Assembly: GCF_029892785.1 (NCBI RefSeq)
Contig: NZ_JARXXA010000018.1
Location: 21,569 to 85,568 of the forward strand
From: Parabacteroides sp. PH5-46
GTDB lineage: Bacteria; Bacteroidota; Bacteroidia; Bacteroidales; Tannerellaceae
Length of the DNA stretch: 64,000 nt
Reading direction: 5' to 3'
A program made the translations under genes and the position numbers. A model generated the notes under the pieces. It did no database searches and was not told the origin of the DNA. It saw only the letters and a list, made by a program, of their open reading frames with translations. Below, piece by piece: positions 19,492 to 28,597 of the stretch; within the stretch, counting starts at the first letter, position 1; every line of letters starts with the position of its first letter.

Positions 19492-20601
19492 TTTCTTTAG
19501 TATATATTTACTGATCAGCCAGGATAGGAAACAAGTTACGAATATACCCGAAAGCCATTTTATAAAGATCGGAACGTTCAACTCATTTATCAGTTGCAAA
19601 TATAAAATAGTAAGTGGCATATGTATCCAGTATATGCCATACGAATAAGGGGATATATTAACCAGCCATCCGGATACACGGCTTGCCTGGAATTTCATAC
19701 CTATTAGTAATAAATATAGCAATGTTGTATAAGAACAAACAGCATCAAAAACAGGTATGAGTTTATCTAATCCCGGAAAATCATAATTGGGCAGGATAAG
19801 CAGTCTCAATACTAAATAGCAAGTTACTGTACCTATAGCTAATATGCGCCACAGGCTTATAGAGGGCATCCATCCGTCTCTTACAAACCACTTCGTTTGC
19901 CAGGCATATACTCCCAGAATAAACAGGGATAAATAAGTAATTATTTTTGCCGGTTTCAGATTGAAAACATAAGCAAAATAATACCAGTTATCAAAAGAAG
20001 TAATAAATGTAGTAGAAAGAGATGCGCAAATGACGGAAAGAACAATACATGCAAGTAAAAATAAACTGTTTCTCTGATTTGATATAGTGGTACGCGTACT
20101 GCTTGGAGGTATAAAGCGGGCATACAAAGTATAGGCAAGAAGAAAAAGAAAGAGAATGCCTAAATACCATAAATAACCTTGGGAATTGAACAGATAAAAA
20201 GGATTTTCCTTCAATAATCCCATCATATCATTTGTTGATTTCCCTAGAAAGAAAGGATATAAAGGAATAATAACCAGGATACCTAATATCCAGGGTAGGA
20301 GGATATGTTTCATCTTATCTTTCAAAAACCCATTTGTCCCTTTCTTTATATAGGAGGCCGGTGTAAAATAACCGGAAATAAAAAACAAAACAGGCATCAT
20401 AAATATATCCAAAAGGTTTACGATGAAGATAAATACCGGACTTGTTTTATTACTGATAACATACCACCAAGGAGGACAATCAAGCATATATGTCATACTA
20501 ACATGTAATACTATGACAAAGAAAATCATCAATGACCTCAGGAAGTCAAAAACATCGATTCTTCCTTGTAAGGGTATGGGTGCTAAAATCTGTTTATTCA
20601 T
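19465..20601 (-). CDS. Acyltransferase-3 family integral membrane protein
   Basis: About 378 residues with roughly ten transmembrane helices and the acyltransferase-3 opening RIDVFDFLRSLMIFFVIVLH, whose His is typical of the active site. Family members move acyl groups onto sugars or lipids at the membrane. An in-frame TTG at 20622 exists, but ATG at 20601 is the better start. It faces the synthase operon tail to tail; a functional link to the synthase product is possible but unsupported. Confidence 0.8.
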   Translation of the reverse strand: MNKQILAPIPLQGRIDVFDFLRSLMIFFVIVLHVSMTYMLDCPPWWYVISNKTSPVFIFIVNLLDIFMMPVLFFISGYFTPASYIKKGTNGFLKDKMKHILLPWILGILVIIPLYPFFLGKSTNDMMGLLKENPFYLFNSQGYLWYLGILFLFLLAYTLYARFIPPSSTRTTISNQRNSLFLLACIVLSVICASLSTTFITSFDNWYYFAYVFNLKPAKIITYLSLFILGVYAWQTKWFVRDGWMPSISLWRILAIGTVTCYLVLRLLILPNYDFPGLDKLIPVFDAVCSYTTLLYLLLIGMKFQASRVSGWLVNISPYSYGIYWIHMPLTILYLQLINELNVPIFIKWLSGIFVTCFLSWLISKYILKKLPLLREMF

Positions 20602-20717
20602 TGGACATAAAATCAAGCTCAAATTTATAGAATAATATTGTATTTTTCTTCATTTATAAATCAATCTTGCATAAGCTTTGTAAATTATTGTAAATCATCC
20701 GCTTGGGATGTGTTAGA

Positions 20718-20806
20718 AATCGCACGTGTGCGTTCCCGAAATTGCACACATGCGTTTTTGAAATTGCATGCATGCGATCTGAAAAAGGCATGCGTGCGAT
20801 TTTTAC
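20718..20806. repeat. Nested inverted repeat of GCATGCGTGCG-type units (site 2)
   Basis: Four related units lie at 721-732 (CGCACGTGTGCG), 744-754, 766-775 (GCATGCATGC, a perfect palindrome) and 788-798 (GCATGCGTGCG), counted within 20 kb. The right half is roughly the inverse complement of the left. The right flank TTTTTACTTCGTGTAA nearly matches the flank of the element at 51602-51691. It sits in the divergent gap between the acyltransferase and ABC-F genes, upstream of the latter's promoter. Confidence 0.85.
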
Positions 20807-20853
20807 TTCGTGTAACATATTGTTGGATTTGGTAGAAAACGCTAATTTAATCG

Positions 20854-20861
20854 TATCTTTG
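20854..20861 (+). promoter_or_regulatory. -7 element of the ABC-F gene
   Basis: TATCTTTG matches TAnnTTTG. A TTTG at 20828-20831 lies 22 bases upstream and may be the -33 element. Transcription would begin about 15 bases before the start codon. Confidence 0.55.
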
Positions 20862-20883
20862 CAGCTTACTAAAGATTTGGATT

Positions 20884-22830
20884 ATGATTTCGGTTGAAGG
20901 ACTGACAGTTGAATTTGGTGGGTTTACGCTGTTTGATGATATTTCATTTGTCGTTAATAAAAAAGACCGTATAGCGCTGGTAGGTAAGAATGGTGCCGGG
21001 AAGAGTACCATGCTGAAGATATTTGCCGGTCTGCAACCTCCCTCGTCGGGTATAGTAGTGGTTCCTAAGGATGTAACGGTGGGATATCTGCCTCAACAGA
21101 TGAAACTTGCCGACGGACGTACCGTGAAAGAAGAGGCAGAGCGTGCGTTTGAACACATCCATGAACTGGAGCGCGAAATAGAAAAGCTAAATCTGGAACT
21201 GGCCGAACGTACCGATTACGAGTCGGAATCGTATCATAACCTGATTGATAAAGTTACCCATAAAACGGAATTGTTTCAGATGCTGGGAGGGAATAACTAC
21301 CTGTCGGAACTGGAACGTACGCTACTTGGTTTGGGATTCTCACGCGAAGACTTTAGCCGGCCTACATCCGAGTTCAGCGGGGGCTGGCGTATGCGTATCG
21401 AATTGGCTAAATTGTTGTTGAGCCGTCCGGACGTTCTGTTGCTTGATGAGCCTACCAACCACCTGGATATCGAATCTATCCAATGGCTTGAAAACTTTAT
21501 CGCTACGAGGGCGAATGCCGTTATACTGGTATCGCACGACCGGGCCTTTATTGATAATACCACTTTTCGCACCATTGAAATTGAACTGGGGAAAATATAC
21601 GACTACAAGGCGAAGTATTCCGACTATGTAGTACTACGTAAAGAACGGCGCGAACAACAGCAACGGGCTTACGAAAACCAACAGAAAAAGATAGCCGATA
21701 CGGAAGCCTTCATCGAGCGTTTCCGCTATAAAGCAACGAAAGCCGTACAGGTACAATCACGCATCAAGCAACTGGAAAAAGTAGAACGCATAGAGGTAGA
21801 CGATGTGGATAACTCGTCGCTTAACCTGAAGTTTCCGCCTGCTCCCCGCTCCGGTTCCTATCCGGTTATTATAGAAGATGCAGCGAAGCGATATGGCGAT
21901 CATCAGGTATTTGAGCATGTTACGTTTACCATCAACCGGGGCGATAAAGTGGCTTTCGTAGGAAAGAACGGCGAAGGGAAGTCTACACTGGTGAAGTGTA
22001 TCATGGATGAGATAGACTTTGAAGGCAAGCTGCAATTGGGACATAACGTGAAGATCGGTTATTTTGCCCAGAATCAGGCACAATTGCTGGATGAGAAGCT
22101 GACGGTTTTCGATACCATCGACTATGTTGCACAAGGAGATATTCGTACCCGCATCCGTGATATATTAGGTGCTTTTATGTTTGGAGGAGAAGCTTCGGAC
22201 AAGAAAGTGGGTGTTCTTTCGGGAGGGGAGAGAAGTCGTTTGGCAATGATCCGCCTGTTGCTCGACCCGGTAAATCTATTGATTCTCGATGAGCCTACCA
22301 ACCACCTGGATATGCGTTCAAAAGATGTATTGAAAGCCGCTTTAAGAGAGTTTGACGGAACGGTGATTGTGGTATCACACGACCGCGAATTTCTGGACGG
22401 CTTGGTAGACAAGGTATATGAATTCGGCAACAAGCGGGTGATTGAACATCTGGGAGGAATCTATGCCTTTCTTGAACGGAAGAAGATGGATAGTTTGCGT
22501 GAGTTGGAGCGTTCCATCCAACAAAAAGCACTTTCTGCAGAAGAAGGAGAAGAACAACCTTCGCAAAATAAGCTTTCATACGAAGCCAGGAAAGAACACA
22601 GCAAGCTAGTTCGCAAAGCAGAACGGGCAATCGCCGATGCAGAGAATACAATTGCCCAGCTAGAAGATGCGATTAAGCAACTGGAGGACAAACTAGCAAC
22701 ACCGGAGGGTGCTTCCGATGCTTCGTTATACAACGAATATTCGGAACAGAAAAACCGTTTGTCTGCAACCATGGATAAGTGGACAGAGCTGACAATAGAA
22801 CTGGAAAATTTAAACAGTAAGGATAGTTAA
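20884..22830 (+). CDS. ABC-F family ATPase
   Basis: A 648-residue protein with two ABC ATPase domains and no membrane segment, which defines the ABC-F class acting on ribosomes. The first Walker A (GKNGAGKST) starts at residue 34 and the second (GKNGEGKST) near 360. Signature motifs are FSGGWRMRIEL (near 164) and LSGGERSRLAM (near 445). Each domain has LLLDEPTNHLD or LILDEPTNHLD. A charged linker (about 240-310) and a coiled C-terminal domain (about 555-640) complete it. It most resembles the Uup/YheS-type housekeeping proteins. I see nothing that marks it as an antibiotic-resistance type. Confidence 0.9.
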   Translation: MISVEGLTVEFGGFTLFDDISFVVNKKDRIALVGKNGAGKSTMLKIFAGLQPPSSGIVVVPKDVTVGYLPQQMKLADGRTVKEEAERAFEHIHELEREIEKLNLELAERTDYESESYHNLIDKVTHKTELFQMLGGNNYLSELERTLLGLGFSREDFSRPTSEFSGGWRMRIELAKLLLSRPDVLLLDEPTNHLDIESIQWLENFIATRANAVILVSHDRAFIDNTTFRTIEIELGKIYDYKAKYSDYVVLRKERREQQQRAYENQQKKIADTEAFIERFRYKATKAVQVQSRIKQLEKVERIEVDDVDNSSLNLKFPPAPRSGSYPVIIEDAAKRYGDHQVFEHVTFTINRGDKVAFVGKNGEGKSTLVKCIMDEIDFEGKLQLGHNVKIGYFAQNQAQLLDEKLTVFDTIDYVAQGDIRTRIRDILGAFMFGGEASDKKVGVLSGGERSRLAMIRLLLDPVNLLILDEPTNHLDMRSKDVLKAALREFDGTVIVVSHDREFLDGLVDKVYEFGNKRVIEHLGGIYAFLERKKMDSLRELERSIQQKALSAEEGEEQPSQNKLSYEARKEHSKLVRKAERAIADAENTIAQLEDAIKQLEDKLATPEGASDASLYNEYSEQKNRLSATMDKWTELTIELENLNSKDS

Positions 22831-22850
22831 TTTGTTATATAATAAATTAC

Positions 22851-22858
22851 TATTTTTG
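22851..22858 (+). promoter_or_regulatory. -7 element of the NagB-like gene
   Basis: TATTTTTG matches the Bacteroidetes -7 consensus. TTTG at 22831-22834 is 16 bases upstream, somewhat closer than usual. The start codon is at 22904. Confidence 0.5.
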
Positions 22859-22903
22859 CAATTCGCTCTTTATATATTAAAGTACTAAATCGAAAAAATA
22901 AAC

Positions 22904-24892
22904 ATGAAGACAAATTTGAGCTCTCAAATTACTCTTACGCGTATACCAACCAGGTATTACCGCCCGGAGAATGCTTATGAACAATCTGTATTAACACGTT
23001 TTGAAAAGATTCCAACTGTTATTTATGAGTCGGCAGATGAAGGCTCATTGGCCATTGCTGCAGAAATTGCTGCAGAAATTCGAAAAAAACAAGAAACTGG
23101 ACAGTCATTTGTTCTGGCGCTACCCGGTGGACGATCTCCTCAAAGTATATTTAAAGAATTAATCCGCATACACGAAGAAGAGAAGCTGAGCTTCCATAAT
23201 GTAATTGTATTTAATCTGTATGAGTTTTATCCTCTGACATCTCCTGCCTATAGTAATCTTTCTTACCTGAAAGATTATTTCCTGGAGCATGTGGATATAA
23301 AACCTGAAAACATTTATTCGCCTGATGGATTCCTTCCCAAGGAAGAAATTTATGATTTCTGTCTTCGTTATGATCAAAAGATTGAAGAAGTAGGTGGGAT
23401 TGATTATATGTTACTGGGTATCGGACAGGCTGGAAACATCAGTTTCAACAGTCCCGGTTCTTCCATCAATTCCAGAACCCGTTTGGTATTGTTAGACAAT
23501 GATTCGCGCAAAGAAGCAGCTAAGATATTCAAATCAATAGACAGTGTACCGGCAGGTGTTGTTACGATGGGGATGTCTACGATCATGAAAGCGAAAGAGA
23601 TTGTCATGATGGCTTGGGGGGATGGAAAGGCTCATATTGTAAAAGAAACGGTTGAGGAAAAAATGAGTGAAAGTATCCCGGCAACCTACTTACAGACGTT
23701 GAATACCGTAAGGGTAATAACCGACTTGTCGGCTGCTTATCAGCTTACAAGGATCAGTCATCCTTGGTTGGTTACCAGTTGCGAATGGGATAATAAACTG
23801 ATCCGGCGTGCGATTGTATGGCTGTGTCAGTTGACCGGAAAGCCTATCCTGAAATTAACCAACAAAGACTACAGCGAAAATGGCCTGGGCGAGTTGTTGA
23901 CTAAATTCGGATCGGCTTATGAGGTAAATATCAAGATATTTAATGATATCCAACATACGATTACCGGATGGCCGGGTGGTAAGTACGGAGCCGATGATTC
24001 CAATCGTCCCGAACGGGCTAACCCGCAACACAAACGAGTGATTATCTTCAGTCCGCATCCTGATGATGATGTGATTTCTATGGGAGGTACGTTCCGCCGT
24101 TTGTGTGATCAGGGACATGATGTATACGTGGCTTATCAAACGTCTGGAAATATAGCAGTTGGCGACGAAGAAGTAATCCGTTACTGTGAATACCTGAAAG
24201 ATGTTTCTTCAAAGTATTCTCCCAATAATGATGCTATAAAGAAAAAAGCCGAAGAAATCATTCATTTCCTGAAATACGAAAAGGTAGCAGGGGAAGCAGA
24301 AAAAGAAGACGTTTTGTTCATGAAAGGAACGATCCGCAGAGAAGAAGCCCGTGCCGGAGCCCAATATAGTGGCATTAAGCAGGAAGATCATATCCGTTTC
24401 CTTGACTTACCATTCTATGAAACAGGCCTGGTAAAGAAGAATGAATTAAGCGAAGCTGATATCCGTATCATCCGTGATTTCCTGGAAGAAGTAAAACCGC
24501 ATCAGATATTTGTTGCCGGAGACTTAGCCGACCCTCATGGAACACATAAAGTATGTCTGGATGCCGCTTTGGCAGCCATAGACGAAGTGAAAGATACGCA
24601 ATGGATGAAAGAATGCCGTATCTGGATGTATCGTGGAGCCTGGGCTGAATGGGAAATGGACCATATCGAAATGGCGGTACCTATGAGTCCGGAACAGCTA
24701 CGTCAGAAACGGAATGCCATTTTGAAACATCAGTCTCAAATGGAAAGCGCTCCCTTCCTGGGAGACGACGAACGCCTTTTCTGGCAACGGGCAGAAGATC
24801 GTAACCGCGCAACAGCTGATTTGTATAAAGACTTAGGATTAGCATCTTACGAAGCCATCGAAGCATTTGTACAATACATTCCGCTTCGATAA
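22904..24892 (+). CDS. NagB-like / PIG-L (LmbE) deacetylase fusion with a degenerate NagB half
   Basis: A 662-residue protein commonly annotated as glucosamine-6-phosphate deaminase. Residues about 40-285 align with NagB throughout, yet the catalytic positions are replaced. The E. coli FNMDEY motif reads FNLYEF (Tyr106 for Asp72), and GNDGHIAFNEP reads GQAGNISFNSP (Ala176 for Asp141, Asn178 for His143, Ser183 for Glu148). Residues about 375-640 form a PIG-L/LmbE domain with intact zinc motifs HPDDD (385-389) and HGTH (545-548). The likely activity is therefore N-deacetylation of an acetylated sugar, with the NagB fold as a sugar-phosphate sensor or scaffold. That is inference. It has its own promoter and terminator. 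Confidence 0.85.
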   Translation: MKTNLSSQITLTRIPTRYYRPENAYEQSVLTRFEKIPTVIYESADEGSLAIAAEIAAEIRKKQETGQSFVLALPGGRSPQSIFKELIRIHEEEKLSFHNVIVFNLYEFYPLTSPAYSNLSYLKDYFLEHVDIKPENIYSPDGFLPKEEIYDFCLRYDQKIEEVGGIDYMLLGIGQAGNISFNSPGSSINSRTRLVLLDNDSRKEAAKIFKSIDSVPAGVVTMGMSTIMKAKEIVMMAWGDGKAHIVKETVEEKMSESIPATYLQTLNTVRVITDLSAAYQLTRISHPWLVTSCEWDNKLIRRAIVWLCQLTGKPILKLTNKDYSENGLGELLTKFGSAYEVNIKIFNDIQHTITGWPGGKYGADDSNRPERANPQHKRVIIFSPHPDDDVISMGGTFRRLCDQGHDVYVAYQTSGNIAVGDEEVIRYCEYLKDVSSKYSPNNDAIKKKAEEIIHFLKYEKVAGEAEKEDVLFMKGTIRREEARAGAQYSGIKQEDHIRFLDLPFYETGLVKKNELSEADIRIIRDFLEEVKPHQIFVAGDLADPHGTHKVCLDAALAAIDEVKDTQWMKECRIWMYRGAWAEWEMDHIEMAVPMSPEQLRQKRNAILKHQSQMESAPFLGDDERLFWQRAEDRNRATADLYKDLGLASYEAIEAFVQYIPLR

Positions 24893-24910
24893 TTCTAACT
24901 CATCATATAA

Positions 24911-24960
24911 AGCCGGACAAAGGAGGAATGCTTAAACCCTCCTTTGTCTGGCTTTTTTTA
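24911..24960 (+). terminator. Intrinsic terminator after the NagB-like gene
   Basis: A 16-bp stem (arms 24911-24926 and 24938-24953, one G-U pair) with an 11-base loop is followed by a run of seven T. This is a classic Rho-independent terminator 20 bases past the stop codon. Confidence 0.9.
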
Positions 24961-24992
24961 TGAAATATCCTTACGTATCAAAACATATTCGT

Positions 24993-25000
24993 TATTTTTG
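24993..25000 (+). promoter_or_regulatory. -7 element of the acetyltransferase gene
   Basis: TATTTTTG fits TAnnTTTG and lies 46 bases before the start codon at 25047. No clear -33 element was found. Confidence 0.45.
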
Positions 25001-25046
25001 TATTTAGAAGCAATATGTGCTTGATGAGTAAAAACAGATTAGCGGC

Positions 25047-25634
25047 ATGATACGTACTGAAAGAGAAAAAATGCTTGCCGGAGAGCCTTATGATTGTGGC
25101 GATCCGGACTTGCTTGACAGATGGCATAAAGCAAAAGAACTTCAAAAACAATATTTTCTGGCTGATACGAGAGACCGGATACTTATTGATCGTATTTTGG
25201 ATGAGTTGATCGGTTCACGTGGTGAGCATTGCTGGATTGCTCCGCCTTTTTATGTTGATTATGGCGAGAATATTCACCTGGGAAATAGTGTTGAAATCAA
25301 TATGAATTGTGTATTTCTCGATTGTAATACGATTACCATTGGCGATCATTCCGGTATCGGCCCGGGTACACATATTTATGCAGTTACGCATCCTACTGTT
25401 CCGGACGAACGACTATCGGTACCTAATGATCCGGATGAATTTCCGTTCTGGAAATCTCATACAGCTCCTGTAACGATAGGTAGAAATGTGTGGATAGCGG
25501 GCGGGTGTATTATTTTGCCTGGTGTTACTATTGGTGATAATACGACAGTAGGAGCCGGGAGTGTTGTAACGAAATCTTTACCATCTAATTGCCTTGCCGC
25601 CGGAAACCCTTGTAAGATTATTCGTAACTTTTAA
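25047..25634 (+). CDS. Maltose/galactoside O-acetyltransferase-like protein
   Basis: A 195-residue cytoplasmic acetyltransferase of the left-handed beta-helix family, full length for the Maa/LacA group. It opens with the typical REREKMLAGEPYD. The catalytic His lies in YAVTHPTVPDER, and hexapeptide repeats run to the C-terminal PGVTIGDNTTVGAGSVVTKS segment. It would move acetyl from acetyl-CoA to a sugar hydroxyl. The DUF5009 gene follows after 30 bases, so the two may be co-transcribed. Confidence 0.88.
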   Translation: MIRTEREKMLAGEPYDCGDPDLLDRWHKAKELQKQYFLADTRDRILIDRILDELIGSRGEHCWIAPPFYVDYGENIHLGNSVEINMNCVFLDCNTITIGDHSGIGPGTHIYAVTHPTVPDERLSVPNDPDEFPFWKSHTAPVTIGRNVWIAGGCIILPGVTIGDNTTVGAGSVVTKSLPSNCLAAGNPCKIIRNF

Positions 25635-25664
25635 ACCCTAAAAACATACTAAACTCAATTTACC

Positions 25665-26846
25665 ATGGAGACCAAGAAAACAATTCGCATCGAAGCTTTG
25701 GATATCTTTCGCGCGCTTACGATGTTTTTTATGCTTTTTGTGAATGATATTTCCGGAATGAAAGAAATCCCTCACTGGCTGTTGCATGCTACCCGGGAGG
25801 AGGATATGCTCGGCTTTTCGGACACTATTTTCCCCGCTTTCCTGTTTGCTATGGGGATGGCTATTCCTTATGCAATCCAAAACAGAATAAAGAAAGGTGA
25901 TACTATGTGGAATATTTGTAAACACATCTTCTGGCGGACACTTGCTTTAGTGCTTATGGGCGTTTTTACGGTAAACCGGGATTCACTGGATGCCGAAGCA
26001 ACAGGCATGCTGTATCCTATCTTTTCTATCTTAATGGTGATAGGCTTTTTCCTGATATGGAGTGTTTATCCAAAGGCAGACGACTGGAAGAAGTACCTCT
26101 TTATCGGGATGAAAGTAGTAGGTATTATCCTGTTGGCTTATCTGTTTTATATCTTTGAAGGAAGGGGAGGTTCCTCTTTTGCTGCCAGATGGTGGGGTAT
26201 TTTAGGACTCATTGGTTGGACGTATCTGCTAAGTTCTGTAATCTATCTCTTTACCCGTGAGAATCTGCTCTATAATGGTCTTGTATTTGGTGTTTTAATG
26301 CTTTTCTCCATTCTTTCCGCTGCCGGAGTCTTTGCCGGATGGAGCATTCTTGGTTATATTCCTGCTTCGGCTACATTATATGCCTTTGCAATGGCCGGCT
26401 TATGTGGCGGTCTTATCTTACAGCAATATGCCAGTATTACCGAGCCGAAACGATTCTACCTGATAATGTGTTCTATCGGTGTTGTTATGCTGATAGCTGC
26501 CATTGTATCTCATCAGTTTTGGATTATTTCTAAACTTCAGTCTACACCTACCTGGTTGTTCTATTGCTGCGCTATATTCTTCCCTCTGTTTGCTTTAGTT
26601 TACTGGCTGACGGATATAAAGAAAAAGAGTCATTGGTTTGATGTTATCAAACCGGCAGGGACTGTAACACTAACCTGCTACATTATCCCGTACGCCTTGT
26701 ACAGTATATTAACGCTGTTACCTATTGACTATCCCCAATGGATGTTTACAGGTGCTACCGGATTAATAAAAGCAATCGTCTTTTCTTTCTTGGTGATAGG
26801 CATTGCCTGGGGCTTGATGAAGGCCAAGATTCGGTTGAAAGTATAA
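25665..26846 (+). CDS. DUF5009/NagX-like membrane acyltransferase
   Basis: A 393-residue protein with about ten transmembrane helices. Its start (RIEALDIFRALTMFFMLFVN) and the NDISG and FPAFLFAMG segments match the Bacteroidales DUF5009 group, related to heparan-alpha-glucosaminide N-acetyltransferase. In several Bacteroidales such proteins accompany glycan-degrading enzymes. Its place after a NagB/PIG-L fusion and a sugar acetyltransferase fits amino-sugar or glycan acetyl chemistry. The exact substrate is not known. Confidence 0.78.
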   Translation: METKKTIRIEALDIFRALTMFFMLFVNDISGMKEIPHWLLHATREEDMLGFSDTIFPAFLFAMGMAIPYAIQNRIKKGDTMWNICKHIFWRTLALVLMGVFTVNRDSLDAEATGMLYPIFSILMVIGFFLIWSVYPKADDWKKYLFIGMKVVGIILLAYLFYIFEGRGGSSFAARWWGILGLIGWTYLLSSVIYLFTRENLLYNGLVFGVLMLFSILSAAGVFAGWSILGYIPASATLYAFAMAGLCGGLILQQYASITEPKRFYLIMCSIGVVMLIAAIVSHQFWIISKLQSTPTWLFYCCAIFFPLFALVYWLTDIKKKSHWFDVIKPAGTVTLTCYIIPYALYSILTLLPIDYPQWMFTGATGLIKAIVFSFLVIGIAWGLMKAKIRLKV

Positions 26847-26847
26847 A

Positions 26848-26875
26848 AATATCCGACCTTCACAGGCCGGATATT
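26848..26875. terminator. Hairpin between convergent genes, possible terminator
   Basis: AATATCCG at 26848-26855 pairs with CGGATATT at 26868-26875 just after the DUF5009 stop. There is no following T-run, so termination is only probable from position. Confidence 0.4.
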
Positions 26876-26954
26876 CTAATGTCTAAACTTAAATATAATA
26901 ATCTTTGATATGTGTCTCTGAAAAGTTATTTGCTAAACTTTAAACTTATTTCAA

Positions 26955-27362
26955 TTATTCTACATCCTTTTTGTTGTCGCTTCTTTCAATAATGGATATG
27001 GAGCCACTTCCTTCTTCTCCTTGTGTGAAGGAATAAGAGGTATTGCCGAAGCGGTAAAAGATATTGTTTACCTTGCCGTTGGAGCGGTTTTCAATCTCTT
27101 GGTCGGTCATCTCTTTATCTTTATTGAAAGCAGCGATGAACTCATTGACTAATGCTTCGTTGTTACTGAAGCTGATACTGGTGATCGTACGTTCCACTTT
27201 CCGGGTTTCCTTATTCCTGTTGCGAACGATATTTACATTCACATTTTCCATATTTTCGCATTTCTGAACCAAAGCCTTTATGGCATCCTGCGCAAATAGT
27301 TCAGTTGATAAACTTCCGGCAATCAATAGGATTGCTACTACAATTAAACGTTTTGTTTTCAT
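26955..27362 (-). CDS. DUF5024-like secreted protein
   Basis: A 135-residue protein with a signal peptide ending at FAQ (about 25). The rest is a small soluble domain with many Asn and charged residues. It resembles the Bacteroides DUF5024 group, which has no known function. It is the last gene of a sigma factor/anti-sigma operon, 20 bases after the anti-sigma-like gene, so its expression is probably under that sigma factor and it may act in the periplasm as part of the sensing module. Confidence 0.65.
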   Translation of the reverse strand: MKTKRLIVVAILLIAGSLSTELFAQDAIKALVQKCENMENVNVNIVRNRNKETRKVERTITSISFSNNEALVNEFIAAFNKDKEMTDQEIENRSNGKVNNIFYRFGNTSYSFTQGEEGSGSISIIERSDNKKDVE

Positions 27363-27382
27363 ACTCTTTCTGTTATTAATGA

Positions 27383-27967
27383 TTATTCCATTTTTAATAT
27401 TCTTTTTACTTCTTCTCTTAATCCTTTGTCTGAAAAGCTATTCAGTATTTCTTCTTGTTGTTGTTCAATTTGTTGTTCAATCAGGTCATATTGTTGTTCC
27501 TGTTCAGACAAGCATGTGAATAGCCGGCTGGCTTCTTTTTCTTCCTGTAAAGCCTGCCTTACGGTTGCTTCCAGTTCGGATCGTATGACTTCCGGGTTGG
27601 TAATGCGTTTGCCATTCCTTACAATATAGCTGCCTTCGTAGGGATTGAAACTTGTTTCTTTCATGAACAGCGGGCTTAGCATCAGTAGTATCAATAAAGA
27701 AGCAGCGACTCCTATAGCCAATGCCAGCCAATGTTTTTTAGGTTTCTGTTCTGTCCGGAAATCTGTTTGAGGAGCTTCTGTTACCTGTCTAAGTTCTTCT
27801 TCCAGCTCGCTCTCGAAATAGTGGAATACTTGTTTGTAAGGTAGCAGATGCTCGGGAATATCCTCCCGGCTAAAGAAGCGGTATAGCTCCTTTTCTTCCT
27901 CGTTTGATGTTTCTCCGTCAAAGAAACGCTCCAGCAAATCTTCTATGTATTTGTAATCCTTTGTCAT
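27383..27967 (-). CDS. Putative single-pass anti-sigma factor
   Basis: A 194-residue protein. An acidic cytoplasmic N-terminal part (about 1-80, with YIEDLLERFFDGETSNEEE typical of Bacteroidales anti-sigma proteins) is followed by one membrane helix (about 85-108) and a polar, Gln- and Glu-rich outer part. It overlaps the sigma factor stop as TAATG, so the two are translated together. The role as regulator of that sigma factor is from topology and context, since I do not recognise a named anti-sigma motif. Confidence 0.7.
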   Translation of the reverse strand: MTKDYKYIEDLLERFFDGETSNEEEKELYRFFSREDIPEHLLPYKQVFHYFESELEEELRQVTEAPQTDFRTEQKPKKHWLALAIGVAASLLILLMLSPLFMKETSFNPYEGSYIVRNGKRITNPEVIRSELEATVRQALQEEKEASRLFTCLSEQEQQYDLIEQQIEQQQEEILNSFSDKGLREEVKRILKME

Positions 27968-28464
27968 TACGCCTCTATTTTGAAAAACATTTCTTTTACT
28001 TTCTTTCTGGCACGGGAGAGATTCATGCGCACGGCTTCGGGCTTACTACCTGTCAGTTCTGCTATCTCTTCTACTTCAAAACCGTCTACATGTCTCATCC
28101 GTAGGATGGTTTGCTGTAGTCCCGGTAGTTGGTCGATAATCTGCATCACCTGTGCTACCTGATCTTTCTGTTCCAGTTGTACTTCGGGAGTAAGCGTTTG
28201 GCTTGTCAAAACTACTGTATCCAAGCCTTCCCGGCTACGCTGCCGAACCTTTATCCGGTTTAAGCAGAGGTGTTTTGTAATCTGTACCGAAAGAGCAGGG
28301 ATGCTGTTATAACTGCCCAGGTCGTCACGCATATACCATAGCTTTAAAAAGACCTCCTGAATTACATCTTCGGCATCTTCCAAGTCTTCCAGCAATCGTT
28401 GCGCGTAGTAAAATAACTGCTCACGCAACGGCAACACCTCTTGTTTAAACTGCTCTTGTCCCAT
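27967..28464 (-). CDS. ECF-type RNA polymerase sigma factor
   Basis: About 165 residues with regions 2 and 4 only. Region 2 contains EDAEDVIQEVFLKLWYMRDDL and region 4 has RMRHVDGFEVEEIAELTGSK followed by a recognition helix with VRMNLSRARKKV. These are the standard ECF features. A TTG six codons upstream is in frame; the ATG at 28464 is preferred. It heads the operon with the anti-sigma-like and DUF5024-like genes and probably controls it. Confidence 0.88.
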   Translation of the reverse strand: MGQEQFKQEVLPLREQLFYYAQRLLEDLEDAEDVIQEVFLKLWYMRDDLGSYNSIPALSVQITKHLCLNRIKVRQRSREGLDTVVLTSQTLTPEVQLEQKDQVAQVMQIIDQLPGLQQTILRMRHVDGFEVEEIAELTGSKPEAVRMNLSRARKKVKEMFFKIEA

Positions 28465-28519
28465 AATCTGCAATAATGACAATTAAGATTGAAAAACGTA
28501 ACATGAGAAATCATTTTTT

Positions 28520-28548
28520 TTAAAAAAAAGATGAAGGATGCATCCTTC
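28520..28548 (-). terminator. Intrinsic terminator after the 28598-29670 operon
   Basis: Read on the minus strand, the perfect palindrome GAAGGATGCATCCTTC (28533-28548) is followed by a run of T residues. It would end transcription from the upstream sigma/membrane-protein pair before the next sigma operon. Confidence 0.75.
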
Positions 28549-28597
28549 GACACATCCTTCACCCGGCCAGACAATAACTATTTATTGATTAGCTGGT

